Shown here: positions 35,845 to 46,554 of the stretch, one piece after another
Position numbering within the stretch: the first letter of the stretch is position 1
Layout: each line of letters begins with the position of its first letter
From: Merluccius polli
Lineage: Eukaryota > Chordata > Actinopteri > Gadiformes > Merlucciidae
Reading direction: 5' to 3'
Assembly: GCA_030340625.1 (NCBI GenBank)
Contig: JAOPHQ010002001.1
Span: 67,501-131,500, forward strand
Length of the DNA: 64,000 bases
Position numbers and translations under genes: made by a program
Notes under the pieces: model-generated
The model's input: only the letters and a program-made list of their open reading frames with translations
What the model was told of the DNA's origin: nothing
Database searches by the model: none

Positions 35845-36880
35845 AGCGCCATTAACGTAATTTACGTAAGTTATTTACGTAACTTACGCAAATTACGTAA
35901 GTTATTACGTAAATAACTTACGCAAATTACGTAAGTTATTTACGTAATAACTTACGTAATTTGCGTAAGTTACGTGAATTGCGTAAGTTACGCAATTCAC
36001 GTAAGTTATTACGTAAATAACTTACGCAAATTACGTAAGTTATTACGTAAATAACTTACGCAAATTACGTAAGTTATTACGTAAATAACTTACGCAAATT
36101 ACGTAAGTTATTACGTAAATAAGTTACGCAATTCACGTAAGTTATTACGTAAATAACTTACGCAAATTACGTAAGTTATTACGTAAATAACTTACGTAAT
36201 TTGCGTAAGTTACGTGAATTGCGTAACTTACGCAATTCACGTAAGTTATTACGTAAATAACTTACGCAAATTACGTAAGTTATTACGTAATAACTTACGC
36301 AAATTACGTAAGTTATTTACGTAATAACTTACTTAATTTGCGTAAGTTATTTACGTAATAACTTACGTAATTTGCGTAAGTTACGTGAATTGCGTAAGTT
36401 ACGCAATTCACGTAAGTTATTACGTAAATAACTTACGCAAATTACGTAAGTAATTTAAGTTATTTACGTAATAACTTACGTAATTTGCGTAAGTTACGTG
36501 AATTGCGTAACTTACGCAAGTTATAAGTTATTTACGCAATTCACGTACGTGAATTGCGTAAGTTACGCAAATTACGTAAGTTATTACGTAAATAACTTAC
36601 GCAAATTACGTAAGTTATTTACGTAATAACTTACGTGAATTGCGTAACTTACGCAATTCACGTAAGTTATTACGTAAATAACTTACGTAATTTGCGTAAG
36701 TTATTTACGTAATAACTTACGTAATTTGCGTAACTTACGTAAATAACTTACGTAATTTGCGTAACTTACGTGAATTGCGTAACTTACGCAATTCACGTAT
36801 TACGTAAATAACTTACGCAAATTACGTAAGTTATTACATAATAACTTACGTAAATTGTGTAAATAACTTACGTAATTCGC
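35845..36880. repeat. TTACGTAA palindromic satellite
   Basis: Roughly 1 kb made almost entirely of permutations of ACGTAAGTTATTACGTAAAT and TTACGCAAATTACGTAAGTT. The clearest period is 34 bp (36005-36110). Nearly every unit contains the palindrome TTACGTAA or its variants TTGCGTAA and TTCACGTAA. Units occur in both orientations, so the array is internally self-complementary. It lies inside the hAT element. Confidence 0.9.
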
Positions 36881-37195
36881 GCGTCTTTTCTGGTCCGTCG
36901 TCATGGAAACATGAAGCCCTGCCAGTGGTGCGGCGTTTGGACCCGAGTGAAAACAAACGAAACGACACATCACTGTATACCACCAGTATGTGTGAAAACA
37001 CTCACTGTGGCTTTTTAAATTAATTGTTATTTATTCATAGATTTATATCTGTTATTTTTCAGTTGTCTGACTATCAAACCAGACAATAAAATAAAGTTAA
37101 ATGTTTTTCTTTTGCTGTATTCATTCATGTTTTACAGAGGATTTAACCTGAACCAGGCTTTGCAACAATAATAATCACATCACATTCATGGGGGC
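36881..37195. other. hAT interior between satellite and ACGTCG segment
   Basis: No coding frame recognised. It includes AATAAA-type sequence near 37087 (gacaataaaataaag). Confidence 0.4.
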
Positions 37196-37196
37196 A

Positions 37197-37712
37197 TACT
37201 ACCCAGCAAACATTTCGACGTCGATCAGAGGTCTAATCGACGTTGGTCATGGAGGTCGATACGACGTCGATTTGAGGGGCTGATATGTCGTTTCGACTGC
37301 TCATAGACGACATCAGTCCACGTCGTTCCGACGTCGTTTCGACAGCTCATAGACATCAGTCCACGTCGTTTCAACGTTGTATAGACGACATTATTTCAAC
37401 CTACATGAAATTTACTTTTAAGCCAAGACACTAAATACCCACATATTTAAGAAAAAAAGTAGTGCTACATTTCAGTTACCTAGCTTGTAGTATATGCCCC
37501 AATTTACGGTTTTCAGTAGGCTATAGCTACCCACCAAACCTGTAACAAGCAATTCTTGTGCTGCATGAAGATAATTAAATATTTCTAAATCGGTTGTAAA
37601 CCTATTTACAACCATTAGACCAATTCCAGCCAACATTACCTCAAACCGTGTCGTCAACAAGTCCAATAGACGTCGAGTCACAACGTGACTTTATTTCGAC
37701 CCTTTGACGACA
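37197..37712. repeat. ACGTCG/CGACGT-rich degenerate repeat segment
   Basis: Starts CCCAGCAAACATTTCGACGT. It contains repeated gacgtcg, tcgtttcgac and 'agacgacatcagtccacgtc' units (37200-37395) and related motifs again at 37648-37712 (gacgtcgagtcacaacgtgac). It is probably a small nested non-autonomous element; its ends could not be fixed. Confidence 0.5.
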
Positions 37713-37995
37713 TGAGACATGTATAGATAGAACCACATGTAGCCTATAGATCATTTGGTCATATCAAAAGGATAGCGATATTTGGCTAGATAGATCCATC
37801 TATGATATTTTGTTTAGTTATGAAAACTCTAAATCAAGCATTAATACTCTTCAACAACAGACGGATTCAGGGTATAAAGTATATTAACAAAACATTTAGT
37901 ATTTTTAGCAAAGTAAGCCTATATCTTTGAGAACAAGAACAAAATAAAAAACTAATTGGGACAAAAATCCCATGCCCCCAGTCCTTGCAGGCGCA

Positions 37996-38259
37996 GGTTG
38001 TCCAGAGGAATTACAACTCCCCCTCCTAACCTCCTCGCCGTTTTCCCTCCCAGTTCTTCGGCTCGTACACCAACAACACGCTGTTTGAGACGGACGAGCG
38101 GTACTGCAAACTGGGCTTCGAGATCGAGGACCTGGGCTGCTGCAAGGTGATCCGACACAAGCTGTGGGGCACGCACGTGTTCGTGGGGAGCGTTTTCACC
38201 AACGCACCGGCCGACAGCCCAGTCATGAAGATGCTCCACGGGAACTGAACGCTGGTACT
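37996..38259 (+). pseudogene. mmadhc: Duplicated mmadhc terminal exon with upstream intron sequence
   Basis: Matches 34005-34268 base for base as far as I can read. It covers 58 bp of intron 6 including the polypyrimidine tract and AG acceptor, the 195-bp coding exon 7 (38054-38248) with its stop, and 11 bp of 3' UTR. The orientation is the same as the gene. The copy sits inside the hAT element. It has an intact splice acceptor, so it could act as an alternative terminal exon encoding the same C-terminus with a different 3' UTR. Alone it is a gene fragment. Confidence 0.9.
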
Positions 38260-38963
38260 TTTGTGTGAAAAAAGGGTGGGTGGTGGCAGTGGGGCTCATT
38301 GGGTGCTCAGCGCCCCTGACGTAGCGTTCTATTTTTGACGCGAGCCGCTGCTGAAACGCATCAATTTAAACAAAGCAGACCGACCGGGCAGGAAGTGAAA
38401 TAGTAAAAGCCATAGAGCATCCGGTCAATTTTCAAAATAAAACCACCCTCCCGATCGAACACGGCCACAAATCGTCGTTTATTACTGACTTTGTCTATAG
38501 GCTACAGCACAACACATTAGGACATAACAACAATAAACAACACTAAACACAATGGGGCAATTGCTCTGTCAGTTAGCATTGCGTTAGCTGCGCTGCGGTT
38601 TAAAACCGTACTCCGGAAAACGGAGGTTTTGGAGTTTAACTCGCAGCTGCGCACGAAGTTAAACCTGATTGCTGTGTACTGACCGACACAGGTTCAGCTG
38701 ATTCGTAGTAAAACTCGTGTTAAACCGGAAGTACTCTGATTTCCCGTTATACTCCAGCCGATGCAGTCTTAACTTAATGTTGGATGCATTTTGTGCTATA
38801 ATTACCAACAAAAACTTAATGGGAATGTAAAGTGAACTATAATATAATAAAACGCAAATAATGTTGAAATATATTATGAAATAGTCTAGCCTACTTTTTG
38901 TGGAAATCTGAGTCTGGAATCTGAATCTGCCCTTACCTACGTCAATCAATCAATTACTTCTCG

Positions 38964-39006
<43 letters not shown>

Positions 39007-39061
39007 AACAATCGCGCCGTACCAGGGGGGCGCCCCCGATCGCGCAGCACCCCCCCCCCCC

Positions 39062-39094
<33 letters not shown>

Positions 39095-39096
39095 CC
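38964..39096. repeat. Poly-C tract (41 C) and C/AC runs
   Basis: Forty-one uninterrupted C (38964-39004), then a second C-run of about 16 (39049-39064), then (AC)n to 39093. A G-run of 10 or more follows at 39127-39137. Confidence 0.95.
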
Positions 39097-39118
39097 GTCA
39101 ACAACCGCGCACCACGTA

Positions 39119-39535
39119 ATGTTTATGGGGGGGGGGGCCAAAATTGTTGCTGCATACCCCCCTGACACGATGAACATGTCTCGGATAGAGAACTATAACG
39201 AGGAGCAGAAGTTATATTTATTGTACTGCATTCGAGGTGTTGTGGACACGGTGGAAGACGCGAGGAAAGACACCACCACCACGCTCCGAAGAAAGTCTGT
39301 TTGGGATGATCTCTCAAACAAACACATGTAACAGTAGATCTTCCAGCAGAAGACCGAGCAGCGGCACATTTAAAGAATTTATGGAAGCGCTTGAAAGTTG
39401 AAGCGCGTAATGCTATTGCTGAGCGGACGCACGACCGAGACCTGAGCCCCGCGAGCCGAAATATCACTGCTCACTCCATATCTACTATGTCCAATATTGT
39501 TATTGTACTGAAGGCCTATCTGGCGTAATAAGTGT
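39119..39535 (+). pseudogene. Myb/SANT-like DNA-binding protein remnant
   Basis: A plus-strand frame (39119-39331) reads ...MSRIENYNEEQKLYLLYCIR through RKDTTTTLRRKSVWDDLSNK. A second frame just after it continues with DLPAEDRAAAHLKNLWKRLK then VEARNAIAERTHDRDLS. The pattern (acidic, EEQK..LL, then T..RR..VWDDL, then LK.LW..LK..ARN..A) is that of Myb/SANT-like (zeste-type) domains found beside Harbinger transposases and in domesticated regulators. A frame break separates the halves, so the product is probably non-functional. Confidence 0.5.
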
Positions 39536-39892
39536 AAATGTATCATACATTATTATTAATACTACTAATAATAATTAATAAAACTAATTCTGTGTGTGTC
39601 GGTTATAATGGAGCCTTGTTTCATCCTGCAAACTGGTTTAGTCTCCTCTAAAACCATGTCCGTTTCGAGACTAGACTAACACGCACAAAATACGCCCTCT
39701 AGTGTCTGAGGTGAATTTCTCTGAAGACACAGCAATTGAGATCAAGGTAAAACGCAGCTGCAGGTTAAACCACAGGTACATACGACACAGCAATGGAGCT
39801 TAAGACGTCACGTGACTTCTTGCGTCACCGACGAGTTTAAAACCGTGTTAAACTCTAAAAAGTGGCTAACGTAGCGACAGAGCAATTGCCCC

Positions 39893-40500
39893 AGTTAAAC
39901 CAGACACAAAAGTAAACATTTACTATATCGTCTACCAACTCATGGTAGAAGCACACAAATCTAGGAAAAACGACCAAATCAACAGCAAATCAACTTCTGA
40001 CAGACAAAGCAACTGCAAGTCAACTTCGGAAAGGCAAAGTAACCTTTTATTTGTTTGTTCTATTTTGACATCTACAAATGATCGCGTGGTCTCCTGATTC
40101 TCGCGTGGTCTTGTAGTTCTCGCGTGATCCCGCGAATCCTGCCGCCTCGCAGCGCTACGCTGTAGGGGACGTGAGCGTCGCGTTACGGCTGCGTCGCGGT
40201 CACCGCTGCTGATCGCTGCCACTCTAGTCAATGAAAGTATTTCCACCGGGCCGCTGCGGAACGTCTCAGCAGCGTCCCAGGAGCGGCGCGCCGCAGCCGC
40301 AACGCTATCTTTACGTAGCGTTATCCTGCAGGAACGTCAGCGAAGCTTGGCGTCATCTGATTGACTAGTGTGTGCATGCATGGCCCCAAATGTCAGAATG
40401 CCACGGCGAGTGTGCATGGCGAACTTATCGCATTACGACCAGCTTTTGCGATGTGTTTATCGCGAACGTTCACATCGCGATGACGATGAAAATTCGATTA
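39893..40500. other. Right arm of the hAT element
   Basis: CG-rich, with GCGT/CGCT and GCAGCG repeats at 40140-40340, then the subterminal GCGATGACGATG motif. No coding frame recognised. Confidence 0.5.
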
Positions 40501-41721
40501 ATCGTGCAGGCCTAAATACAATGTTCTATCCATCATTGTCATTAATCATCAGGGTGAACAACTGGCAAATTAATAAAGACTGGCTGCCATAGAAATCTAC
40601 GATCAACACATAAAATCAAAGTGGCGGTTTTACTAGTCTGGCACAATATCAAATATTCACTGGATTTTAATCCCAATATAAAAACCCATGCGTTCAGGTG
40701 TCTCAAGTACTCAAATGTTCACCATGATGTCCCCCTAGATTTTGAACACGTGTTTGCGTCGGAGGTGGGGGTGCTAGTCTCCAGGGTGCCGTTGGCATCT
40801 TATTATCCAACACTGGTCTGGCCAGCGCACAGCAGATGGGACGCAATGATTGTCTCAGATCGAGACGGACGCCTGCAATTACTTGACGCACAACATGGTA
40901 ATGTCGCCTTGTCACACGAGTCCAAATAAATCAAGGCTGCTCATTGTTAAGGTGCCCCCACCCGCTATACTGTGCACAACCCCACCAGAGGATGAAATCA
41001 TGTGCATGTGGGTTTCCATCTGTGTCCCCAGAACCACTGACCCAAAAGCCTTTCTTTTTATGCCTCCATCCTAAAGCAATGCAATCGTCTGTCTGTTTTA
41101 CATTTGTTCCTGCTACAAAAAAACCCCCACTGTCCCACCGCCCGCAACCCCACTTAAAATGTGGTATGTTACTGCTAAGTTGCTTTTAAGTATGACCTGA
41201 CATGAGGTAAACATCCTGTGAATGCGTAATCTGCTTCCACTTATTAGTAAGAGCACAAAAACGGCACTTCAGTGTGGAGCTGGAGCACACAGCGCTCCTC
41301 CACCTCGACGAGCACAAGCAGTCCTGCATCCCCAAGGCATGAGGTCATTCACCACAAAACAGGATGTGTGCACTTCTGAACGCACACCTTGGAAAGGTAC
41401 GCAGCGCACACGGTACACAAAAAACACACTGGCTTTAAGGAGACGGACGTGGGGGTGGGGGGGGGGGCCTCCCTTCCTTCCTGTGTCACCGGGGGGGTCC
41501 ACACTTTGTGGGCCAACAGGCCCCGTGACCCCTCTAATTAGAGCCACGCCAGGGTCACGGCGAGAAATGTACTCACACATGATAATGCGTTGGTCTTCTG
41601 CGTGATGGAGGGGGAAGGGGTGTTCCCGTTGGACTGGATTCATTGTTCATTGTGTAAAAACAGCAGGACATATATGTTTATTCATGTCTGGTTGAGGATG
41701 ATATAGAGCATATAGGCATTA

Positions 41722-41722
41722 T

Positions 41723-41772
<50 letters not shown>
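41722..41772. repeat. Compound (TG)n(GA)n
   Basis: TG block followed by a GA block on the plus strand. Confidence 0.95.
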
Positions 41773-43548
41773 GAGGGGGAGCGTTGCATTAAATACATTG
41801 TGTGCGTGATAAAGTGCGGCCAGGCAACAGACGTATTGACGTAAGTCTGTCTGAGGAGATGCTTGCTCGGACGCATCGTTTTCAGGTCACGCAATAGCAC
41901 CCACTGATTGACATAACCCTTAACTGGATCTAATTGGCTGTGAATTAATCTCTCTCTCTCTCTCTTTCTCTCTGCCCTTGCATCTGCTGAAAACAACTGT
42001 TGAACACAGTCCGGAGGTGAGCACCCAGCCAGGCAGGCCTCTCTGCTTTCTGTGGATCAGCTGTTCAGCTGCTCAACCCGCTGCTCACTACAAAGTAAGT
42101 CTTTGACTTGTAAAGTCAAAGATGTACAAAGCAAAACAAAGCAAAACTTCCAGTGGTCCAGTTGTTTTTCAGCATAAAAAGACAAAACAACGCCATACTA
42201 CGCCATGGCAAAGGCAGGCACAATCTTAAGAAATAATGCCACTGATATATAATAGTTGTTCAGTAGGCTATAGTTTGCATGACATCAGTATTAGCTGTTT
42301 GTTTTGGTTGTTAGTGACCCGTTTGTACAAAGCTCTTTGATGTCTCCTATACTATGTTTCCATTGTCCCTGCGTATATTTTCCTAACCCAACCTAGTGTT
42401 GGGGGGGGGGGAACCCCGTTTTGCAGGTACAATCACAGGAGGGTGAAGGTTTTGGTTGAAGTTTCCTGTCTGGGGAAGATTAGTTGGAGGAGGTTTTTCC
42501 AAGCTGATGTTGCGCTTTGTTATCTTTACCTTAGGTCTGATCGTAGAGGAGTTGTTTCCTTGGGGGAACAGTGTTGCTATCACAGCAGACAGAGCAGAAG
42601 GGAGATGGACGTCTGTTGGTTCAGATAGGAGCACAGGCAAGCTCTCTGATGAAAATGGAGAATGAAAGTTTGGGCAGATTTAGTCAGTTGTGGTAATTCT
42701 GTACAAGGGGGGTGGATTAGACCCCATAAATATTTGATCGGGGTTGAAATCTAGGTCAGAGTTGTTAGTTTGCATAAAGGATGAATTATTAATTTCTGGC
42801 TCCGAGAATATTTCAGGAGAAAGAAATATTAGACCTAATAGAAAACGCTGTGACCTCTAGTGAAACACATCCAGTAGGCTCCAACGCATGGGCGCATACT
42901 TTCACTGTAGTCATAAAAAACGTTTTGAAAAGTTTTGTATAGGCCTATAATGAATAATAAACAGCTAATAATCAATAAACAATAATATTCCCTTATGTGT
43001 GACATAATGGTTGAAACTATCCATTTTTCATACAGGCCTAGAGATGACTATTGTAAAACATTCTCTAAAGTATTTGACTAAACTGAAGGCCGTACTGGAA
43101 CCATATGTTATTCACTATTCACTCTTCACTTTCCCATTGTCAGTCACACACAATATGTCAGTCATACACAATATGAGGCACAGTACGAGTGTGCATGTAG
43201 AGTGTAAAGATACCGTATGGCTTGACAGGGCCCATCAACAAATTTAATTAAATACATTTTCAAAAAATGAGTGACATTTAAATAGCAGACCTGAGACCTC
43301 GTATTTCAGGTATTTCATTGTGATGATGTAGGAATGCAGCTGTGCGTCTGTGCGTACATCCATGCGTGCGTTTTCCCTTTTCCAAAAACATTCAAATAAT
43401 AAGAGCCAACCACCAGAAACCACATATGGAGAGTCTATTATCATTGAAAAACTCAAGCCCCCCCCCTCTTTTTAAAGTGTTTCGTCTTTGAATCAAAGCG
43501 TTTGAAATAAACAAACAACATAATCCCAGTGGCGTGTTCACCAGGCGT

Positions 43549-43587
<39 letters not shown>

Positions 43588-43876
43588 TGCCTGTTGGCTC
43601 ACTAAATCCCCCCCCCCGCACACACACACACACAAACGGCTACTTTTAAGTTTCAGACACAATGTAGCCGGTTGTGTAATCCCGGCGCTGGCCATGCTGG
43701 GTGCCCCGCTCCTGCTCCACCACGGCCCCCTGCTAATCCTGTTAGCCCCTCGCACCAGGAATTCCATTCAATTAAAAGTCAGATTAGCCCCAGGATTTGT
43801 AATGAGCCACACAATAGTGTTGTTGGCCAGACGAGGACTAAGGCAGCCAAAGAGATGATAGCAGGCCAGGGAGAAA

Positions 43877-43935
43877 GCAGCAGCAGCAGCAGCAAGCAGT
43901 AGTGGCGGCGGCGGCGGCGGCAGCATCAGCAGCGG
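43877..43935. repeat. CAG and GGC triplet repeats
   Basis: Six CAG-type triplets, then about seven GGC triplets, then CAGCATCAGCAG. Confidence 0.9.
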
Positions 43936-44709
43936 CCAGATTAGGATATATCATATCAGTATGTATATTGTGGTGATATTATAACTAGCGGTGCAATGGA
44001 AACCTGCTTAATAATAACAGTGATGGGTATCAGGTCCAACAGGGGCCCCTAGCCAAGAGAACACTCAAGGGCCTCCATTCAACCAATATACCAACCCAGT
44101 CGCCAAAAGCATACGTTGACAGTGTGTACGTTTTCGTGAATACTGGATTACGTCGCATTTCAGCGTAAAATAGCGTGTTGTACCTACAGTATCCGCGCGT
44201 GGCGCTGTGGAGGCGCCTGAAGAAGGCACAACCAACAAGGACATTTCCTGGTTATAAGATACATAAATTGCTGGTTATAAAATACATAAATTAGAATTAA
44301 GGTGACGGTGATGCAGGGTTGCCAGCTTCACGGTTTTCTCGCCAAATTGGGCTGTTTTGAAAACGGAGTCGCGGGTGTAAACCTCAAAGACGCGGGTCAC
44401 GGTTTTCTTGGGTACTTTCAAAACCCACCACAGAAACAGTTGGGGTGTAATATGTAATGTATAATCTTTATGAAAACTCAGTCAGAACAACACAGTTTCA
44501 CTCCCAGAACGTCAAATAGCGACTGTCGGTAAGGGCACTTTAGCGTCAGTCACTGACGGAGAGGGGGTTCAATTCACTACAATGTGATGCCGTCTCCGGC
44601 GGTATTTGACGTTCAGAGAGGGTGCTCCAGCAGCCCATCCACTCCTGTATTAACCCGACCACGGCTCTAATGGACGATGTGGGCATCCGTCCTATTCGTT
44701 AGTTATTAG

Positions 44710-44989
44710 CAGGGGCGGTTCTAGGATCAGACCTTTGGGGGGGCTCAGAGGGGCTGTGAGGGAAAGAGAAATCACGTATGTGAGAGAATCATGCTGGCAA
44801 CAGGCCCAAGTAGGCAAATTAGGCCTACTTCTACTTCTGTATTAATTAGGACATATCTCGGTTCTATTTGGAGTACAAAAATAATATTGGTATCGTTGGA
44901 AAGGTAAAAATGTCCTCTTCGTTTGGGGGGGCTGAGATTGAATTTGGGGAGGCTGAAGCCCCCCCAAAAATGGCCTAAAACCGCCACTG
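44710..44989 (+). mobile_element. hAT MITE, left copy of the composite
   Basis: Ends CAGGGGCGGTTCTAGG and CCTAAAACCGCCACTG are imperfect inverted repeats (CAGKGGCGGTTYTAGG). It carries G-run and C-run motifs near each end (ttgggggggct, gcccccccaaa). Confidence 0.85.
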
Positions 44990-45054
44990 GCTGGGACAAC
45001 GAGATATAAGAAGAGGGCTCTTGGGGACGCCAGTGATTATTTCTACATCAGCTG

Positions 45055-46545
45055 AATTGTAATGTTAAGTACAAATGCGACCTTGTGGCGCAGGGGAGAG
45101 AATTGCGTGTGATCTGCACAGGAGACCCGGGTTCAAGTCCCAGTGAGGGAGTGTACTGTGGTGGTGTTTTATTTCTACATGAATTGTAATGTTAAATACA
45201 AGTGCGACTTCCTACTACATCACAGTGGGAGTCCAGGTGGCGCAACGCAGAGCGCTGCAGGTTATCAGATCTGTAGACCAGGGTTCGAGTCCCCACAAGG
45301 GACATCTATGTGGTTTTCTCTTGTGTATTGTGATGTCAAATACAAGTGCGACTTCCCTACAGGATATAGCGGGGCGTCTCGGTGGCATGATGGAGAGAGC
45401 CGTGGTCTGCTGTTCTGACTGACCTGGTAGTCGGACTTCCTCCCCATTCCCTGGGGTAGAGGGGGCTCTAAGAAGGGCTCTTGCCAGTGATTGACAGAGG
45501 GCTGTTGGAGATGTAGTATGACACAACAGTTAAGGACACAGGTGTCCCAGTTAGGCAGAGGTCTCCAACAACAGTTAAAGTAACAGTTTTGCAAGTAGGT
45601 GTCCCCAACTGCTGTACAGCAGTTGGGGACACCTAGTGTCATACTACATCTCCAACAGCCCTCTGTCAATGACTGGCATCCCCAAGAGCCCTTCTTATAC
45701 CCCCTCTACCCCTGGGGAATGGGGAGAGTCCAACTACCAGGATACAATACCTGGTCAGTCAGAGCAGTAGACCACAGCTCCTTCCATCATGCCACCAAGA
45801 CAGCCCACTATTACCTGTAGGGAAGTCACACTTGTATTTGACATCACAATACACAAGAGGAAACAACATAGATGTCCCTTGCCAGGACTCAAACCCTGGA
45901 CTACAGATCTGATAACCTGCAGCACTCAGCTTTGCGCCACCTGGACGCCTGCTGTGATGTACTAGGAAGTCGCACTTGTATTTGACATTACAATACGCAA
46001 GAGGAAACCACATAGATGTCCCTTGCTGGGACTCGAACACTGGTCTACAGATCTGATAACCTGCAGCGCTCTGCTTTGCACCACCTGGACGCCTGCTGTG
46101 ATGTACTAGGAAGTCGCACTTGTATTTGACATTACAATACACAAGAGGAAACCACATAGATGTCCCTTGCTGGGACTCGAACACTGGTCTACAGATCTGA
46201 TAACCTGCAGCGCTCTGCTTTGCGCCACCTGGACACCCACAGTGACGTGCTGGAAAGTCGCACTTGTATTTGACATTACAATTCATGTAGAAATAAGATG
46301 ACACCACAGCACACTCCCTGGGACTTGAAAGAGGGTCTCCTGTGCGGATGACACACAATTCTCTCCCCTGCACCACAATGTCACTTGTATTCGACATTAC
46401 AACTCAGGTGATGTAGGAATTAGACAATCCCAGGGAGATCGCCCTTGCCAGGACTGGAACCCCGCCGCTCCCCAGAGCTCATAGCTCATAGCGCATGGCT
46501 CTCTCCGTTGCGCCAACAAGACACCCGGTGTGAGGGTGCACATTA
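45055..46545. repeat. Inverted array of tRNA-like 144-bp repeats
   Basis: Units face right at 45055-45420 and left at 45760-46540. The best-preserved tRNA-like cores are 73 bp each: 45231-45303 (plus), 45874-45946, 46018-46090 and 46162-46234 (minus), the last three exactly 144 bp apart. Each has a B-box (GGTTCGAGTCC in the plus copy), an A-box-like TGGCGCAACGC, a GCGC/GCGC D-stem and GTCC/GGAC ends. A linker (aatgtcaaatacaagtgcga) joins cores. More diverged units lie at both outer ends (about 45085-45145; 46318-46380; 46440-46525). The anticodon loop does not fold canonically, so these are tRNA-derived repeats and not tRNA genes. Confidence 0.75.
45596..45635. repeat. 40-bp perfect palindrome at array centre
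   Basis: TAGGTGTCCCCAACTGCTGT followed by its exact reverse complement. It lies between inverted arms that also match further out (tagtatgacac and gtgtcatacta; gacagagggctgttggag and its complement). Confidence 0.9.
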
Positions 46546-46554
46546 AAGACACAC

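Larger units (their letters stand above)
38554..39892. mobile_element. Nested DNA element with 17-bp inverted ends
   Basis: GGGGCAATTGCTCTGTC (38554-38570) and GACAGAGCAATTGCCCC (39876-39892) are perfect complements. Inner sequences show weaker mirrored motifs (CGGTTTAAAACCGT and TTTAAAACCGTG). No convincing target duplication was found (AAT on the left, AGT on the right). It encloses a Myb/SANT-like coding remnant and long C-runs. A PIF/Harbinger-type origin is possible because that superfamily carries Myb-like proteins; this is inference. Confidence 0.6.
35119..40522. mobile_element. 5.4 kb hAT-type DNA transposon with nested insertions
   Basis: The 14-bp terminal inverted repeats TAGGCCTGCACGAT (35127-35140) and ATCGTGCAGGCCTA (40501-40514) are perfect complements. 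They are flanked by the exact 8-bp target duplication AATACAAT (35119-35126 and 40515-40522). Subterminal regions echo each other (gcgatgacgatatgac and gcgatgacgatgaaaa). Terminal repeats plus 8-bp duplications define the hAT superfamily. No intact transposase is visible. The interior is a mosaic of a TTACGTAA satellite, an ACGTCG-rich segment, a copy of mmadhc exon 7, a nested inverted-repeat element, and a CG-rich right arm (40080-40340). It begins about 60 bp past the probable mmadhc polyadenylation site. Confidence 0.85.
40523..44701. other. Intergenic DNA between mmadhc and lypd6
   Basis: Contains a TG-GA compound repeat at 41722-41772, a CT tract at 41949-41974, G-runs at 41455-41467 and 42400-42410, CA tracts at 43550-43584 and 43619-43635, and CAG/GGC triplets at 43877-43935. 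No exon with supporting evidence. Confidence 0.5.

Noticed and set aside
35845..36880. CRISPR-like array
   Set aside because: There are no unique spacers. The units are contiguous, palindromic and in both orientations, and the genome is a vertebrate's.
37956..38299. Second mmadhc gene
   Set aside because: Only the last exon and a little intron and UTR are present; there are no other exons within the surrounding element.
43877..43935. Coding polyglutamine/polyglycine tract
   Set aside because: No open frame of useful length with exon signals surrounds the triplets.
45231..46234. Functional tRNA genes
   Set aside because: A- and B-box motifs and the D-stem are present, but the anticodon arm does not give a 7-base loop with a 5-bp stem, and the units are joined in a satellite-like array. 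They are better described as tRNA-derived repeats.
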